Shown one piece after another: positions 17,173 to 18,755 of a DNA stretch of 18,755 nucleotides; position 1 is the stretch's first letter; each line of letters starts with the position of its first letter. Source of the stretch: JAUXFK01 sp034189035 (GTDB taxonomy: Bacteria > Desulfobacterota > UBA8473); assembly GCA_034189035.1 (NCBI GenBank), contig JAXHVA010000082.1:1-18755 (forward strand), read 5' to 3'. The notes below the pieces were generated by a model. The model saw only the letters and a list, made by a program, of their open reading frames with translations. It searched no databases and was not told where the DNA came from. The position numbers and the translations under genes are program-made.

Positions 17173-17300
17173 TAGTTTATCTCCTTTCCTTTTTCTTTAT
17201 CATGAAAAACAGAAAAGCTTCTTTGACTGAGATACAAAGTGCTAAATGATTAGCTTAATAAATTTACTAGTGTTTGCATTTATGTGTATTCTTCTTTTTA
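17173..17300. other. Upstream region of the crotonase gene
   Basis: These 128 bp hold the crotonase ribosome site and presumably its promoter on the minus strand. I see no convincing -35/-10 pair and no gene. The IS1-like element begins at 17301, so any promoter further upstream would now be displaced by about 750 bp. Confidence 0.35.
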
Positions 17301-17310
17301 GGTGTTGTTA
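17301..17310 (+). repeat. Left terminal inverted repeat of IS1-like copy 2
   Basis: GGTGTTGTTA is the inverted counterpart of TAACGACACC at 18042-18051, with one mismatch. Confidence 0.75.
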
Positions 17311-17361
17311 TTTTAATATAGAGATGTTATTGTAAGGCCTTAATTTACTACAGGAGGTCTC

Positions 17362-18044
17362 ATGGCTATTTGTCCAAAATGCAGTTCTGAAAAATGTGTG
17401 AAAGATGGCATTGTAAAGGGAAAGCAACGTTATCGTTGTAAACTTTGTAATTTCAGACACACCGTTCAACATCGCGGGAAAAGTCCTGATGTAAAACGGC
17501 AAGCGCTTGAGCTGTACCTCGAAGGACTGGGGTTTCGTTCTATCGGTCGTTTTTTGAGATGCAGCCACGTCGCCGTTTATAATTGGATTAAATCGTTCGG
17601 TGAGGCGGTGAATGAGCTTCGCTCCGATTCGAAGCTGGAGGTTGTGGAGATGGATGAACTTCATACCTATATCTCTTCAAAAAAAACTACTGCTGGATAT
17701 GGATTGCTGTTGATCGACATGGAAAAGGATTCGTCAATTGCGTATTGGGTCCCTGTGAAACAGCAACTGGTAAACAATTGTGAAACTCCCTCCAGGACAA
17801 AGAAATCGAACTAGCGATGACTGATTTCTGGAATCCTTATGAGGATTTCCTTCCAAACAACAAACACATACAATAGAAAGTAGAAAAATATACAGTTGAA
17901 GGCTGCAATAGTTTGTTTCGTCACTTTCCTGCAAGACTGTGAAAGAAGACTAAATGGTATAATAAAAGCATAAAAATGCTTCAGTATTCCGTTATACTCT
18001 TAATTGTCAAATGGTATGATGGCCTTTCTACTATACTATGTTAA
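17362..18044 (+). pseudogene. IS1-family transposase, frameshifted with three stops
   Basis: Intact, this would be a DDE transposase of about 227 residues, close to the InsAB' fusion of IS1. AGGAGG (17352-17357) precedes the ATG. The first 128 codons are clean: a zinc finger with C4, C7, C26 and C29, a helix-turn-helix around 48-80 (ALELYLEGLGFRSIGRFL, HVAVYNWIKSFG), and the first catalytic Asp in VEMDELHTYI (D98). Near 17743-17750 the frame shifts by one base, after which the original frame reads GPCETATGKQL, TDFWNPYEDFLPNNKHIQ, YTVEGCNSLFRHF and VKWYDGLSTILC. It is interrupted by TGA (17781), TAG (17874) and TGA (17940) and ends at TAA 18042. The uninterrupted 150-codon frame to 17814 is therefore a truncated product, not a separate gene. 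Confidence 0.9.
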
Positions 18045-18051
18045 CGACACC
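18042..18051 (+). repeat. Right terminal inverted repeat of IS1-like copy 2
   Basis: TAACGACACC pairs with GGTGTTGTTA at 17301-17310 at 9 of 10 positions and includes the transposase stop codon. Confidence 0.75.
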
Positions 18052-18664
18052 TTTTTTAAATATATGACCTAATAATTATGATTTTATATACTAGGAATAT
18101 CAAAAAGTGTCAACTCAATTGATCTCTTAACAATAAATTTTATTTTAAAAGATTTGTCAAAATATTGGCCTTTATGTCAATATAATAACTCAATTACTAA
18201 CCCTAATAAAAAACATATCCTTTTACACGCCTATTTTTAATATGATTTTGGTATCTACAAAATTTACTTATCTTTTAAACTTATTCTCTTTTATATCTTT
18301 TGATTATAAGTCCCCTTTCATGATTATAATATGGCATACAAATTGCTACTCTCCTTAGAAGATTTCTGACATTATAAATAAGCAACCTTGAGATAAAATA
18401 TTAAATTTATTTGAAATTTTCTTACGTTAGTGCTTCTTGTTTCTAGATTATTTTTAAACTGGTCCAATTCTCTCAGATATGAATAATTTTCATCTATATT
18501 TAAGAGTTAATTGTTTTAATCAGTTCAATTATTTTACCTAGAAATTGAATGCATTATATTGTTTCATCTATTTGAATAGCATCTATTTCTCTATTTTAAC
18601 AAATATGTATTTTGTGTTGAAACGCTAATTTTTATTTTAACAGCGATTTTCGCACCGCTACTGA
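18052..18664. other. Very AT-rich stretch without a supported gene
   Basis: About 610 bp of sequence much poorer in G+C than any gene in the window. Stops are dense in all frames. The longest minus-strand frames, about 40 codons each in the middle of the stretch, match nothing I recognise and do not join. I see no tRNA, CRISPR repeat or tandem repeat. It may be decayed mobile DNA or a long regulatory spacer, but the sequence does not decide this. Confidence 0.5.
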
Positions 18665-18755
18665 ATGAATAGTTCGCCGAAATCCTGTTCTAGTCAATAC
18701 AACAATAATGAATTAAAAAACAAGCAGTTAGCAACGCCTACATCGTTCAAGACAG
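18665..18755 (+). CDS. Possible start of a gene cut by the window edge
   Basis: An ATG at 18665 opens a frame of 30 codons (MNSSPKSCSSQYNNNELKN..., then QLATPTSFKT) that is still open at the right edge. The G+C content rises here compared with the preceding 600 bp, which hints at coding DNA. There is no clear ribosome site, and the N-terminus matches no family I can name. A 30-codon open frame can arise by chance. Confidence 0.3.
   Translation, partial: MNSSPKSCSSQYNNNELKNKQLATPTSFKT

Larger units (their letters stand above)
17301..18051 (+). mobile_element. IS1-family insertion sequence, copy 2 (inactive)
   Basis: The 751-bp element begins GGTGTTGTTA (17301-17310) and ends TAACGACACC (18042-18051), inverted repeats that match at 9 of 10 bases. 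GGTG ends and a length near 750 bp are typical of IS1. The single transposase gene spans nearly all of it, and its original stop codon TAA (18042-18044) lies inside the right repeat. The flanks TTCTTTTTA and TTTTTTAAA are only loosely alike, so the target duplication is uncertain. It is in the same orientation as copy 1, but less decayed. The transposase frame is broken, so the element cannot move on its own. Confidence 0.88.

Noticed and set aside
17308..17664. Minus-strand frame of 118 codons over the IS element
   Set aside because: It is the opposite strand of the transposase. A similar antisense frame exists over copy 1 (13730-13912) because the copies share sequence.
17362..17814. A separate 150-residue zinc-finger and helix-turn-helix regulator
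   Set aside because: The frame continues, after a one-base shift, as the rest of an IS1 transposase up to the right terminal repeat, so it is a broken transposase.
18150..18500. Short minus-strand frames in the AT-rich tail that could be a decayed gene
   Set aside because: They are about 40 codons each, in different frames, and match no family I recognise.

Overview
The window reads as a chromosomal segment from a bacterium of rather low G+C content (high 30s per cent, judged by eye), probably close to the replication origin. It opens with a parS partition site, parA and parB, followed by gyrB and gyrA. The genes suggest an anaerobe with a Gram-negative type of envelope. There is a fused, iron-sulfur-dependent acyl-CoA dehydratase activase; a siroheme decarboxylase gene of the siroheme-to-heme route used by sulfate reducers and related anaerobes; a GyrB with the long insert common in proteobacteria and some other Gram-negative phyla; and a BamD-like repeat protein. 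A Desulfobacterota-like or related uncultured lineage fits best, but this is an inference from gene content.

Layout. Bases 1-291 are non-coding as far as I can tell and carry a parS core inside a perfect 38-bp palindrome. ParA (292-1065) and parB (1062-1916) overlap by 4 bp. GyrB (2112-4523) and gyrA (4653-7085) follow. GyrA runs by overlap into a TPR-repeat protein (7072-7899) and that into gpsA (7896-8918), so gyrA-TPR-gpsA look like one transcription unit. A 1406-codon activase gene (8975-13195) follows, with an ahbB-like gene (13199-13666) only 3 bp behind it.

From 13667 the region is accessory in character. A decayed IS1-family copy (about 13742-14479) with a recognisable target duplication is followed by a small unnamed gene (14707-14976), hemL (15099-16391) and, convergent and overlapping hemL by 14 bp, an enoyl-CoA hydratase/isomerase gene (16378-17172, minus strand). 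A second, better preserved but also broken IS1-family copy (17301-18051) has 9/10 matching terminal repeats. The window ends in about 600 bp of very AT-rich DNA with no gene I can support, and possibly the first 30 codons of a gene that runs off the edge.

How the genes work together. ParA, ParB and parS form the origin segregation system, and GyrAB sets supercoiling. GpsA makes the glycerol phosphate backbone of phospholipids. HemL makes 5-aminolevulinate at the head of tetrapyrrole synthesis, and AhbB acts later on siroheme. The two tetrapyrrole genes are now separated by an IS remnant. I did not find a wholly new system. The most useful observations are the extended parS palindrome, the two decayed IS1 copies in direct orientation around hemL, the altered catalytic positions of the crotonase, and the alanine at the quinolone-contact position of GyrA.
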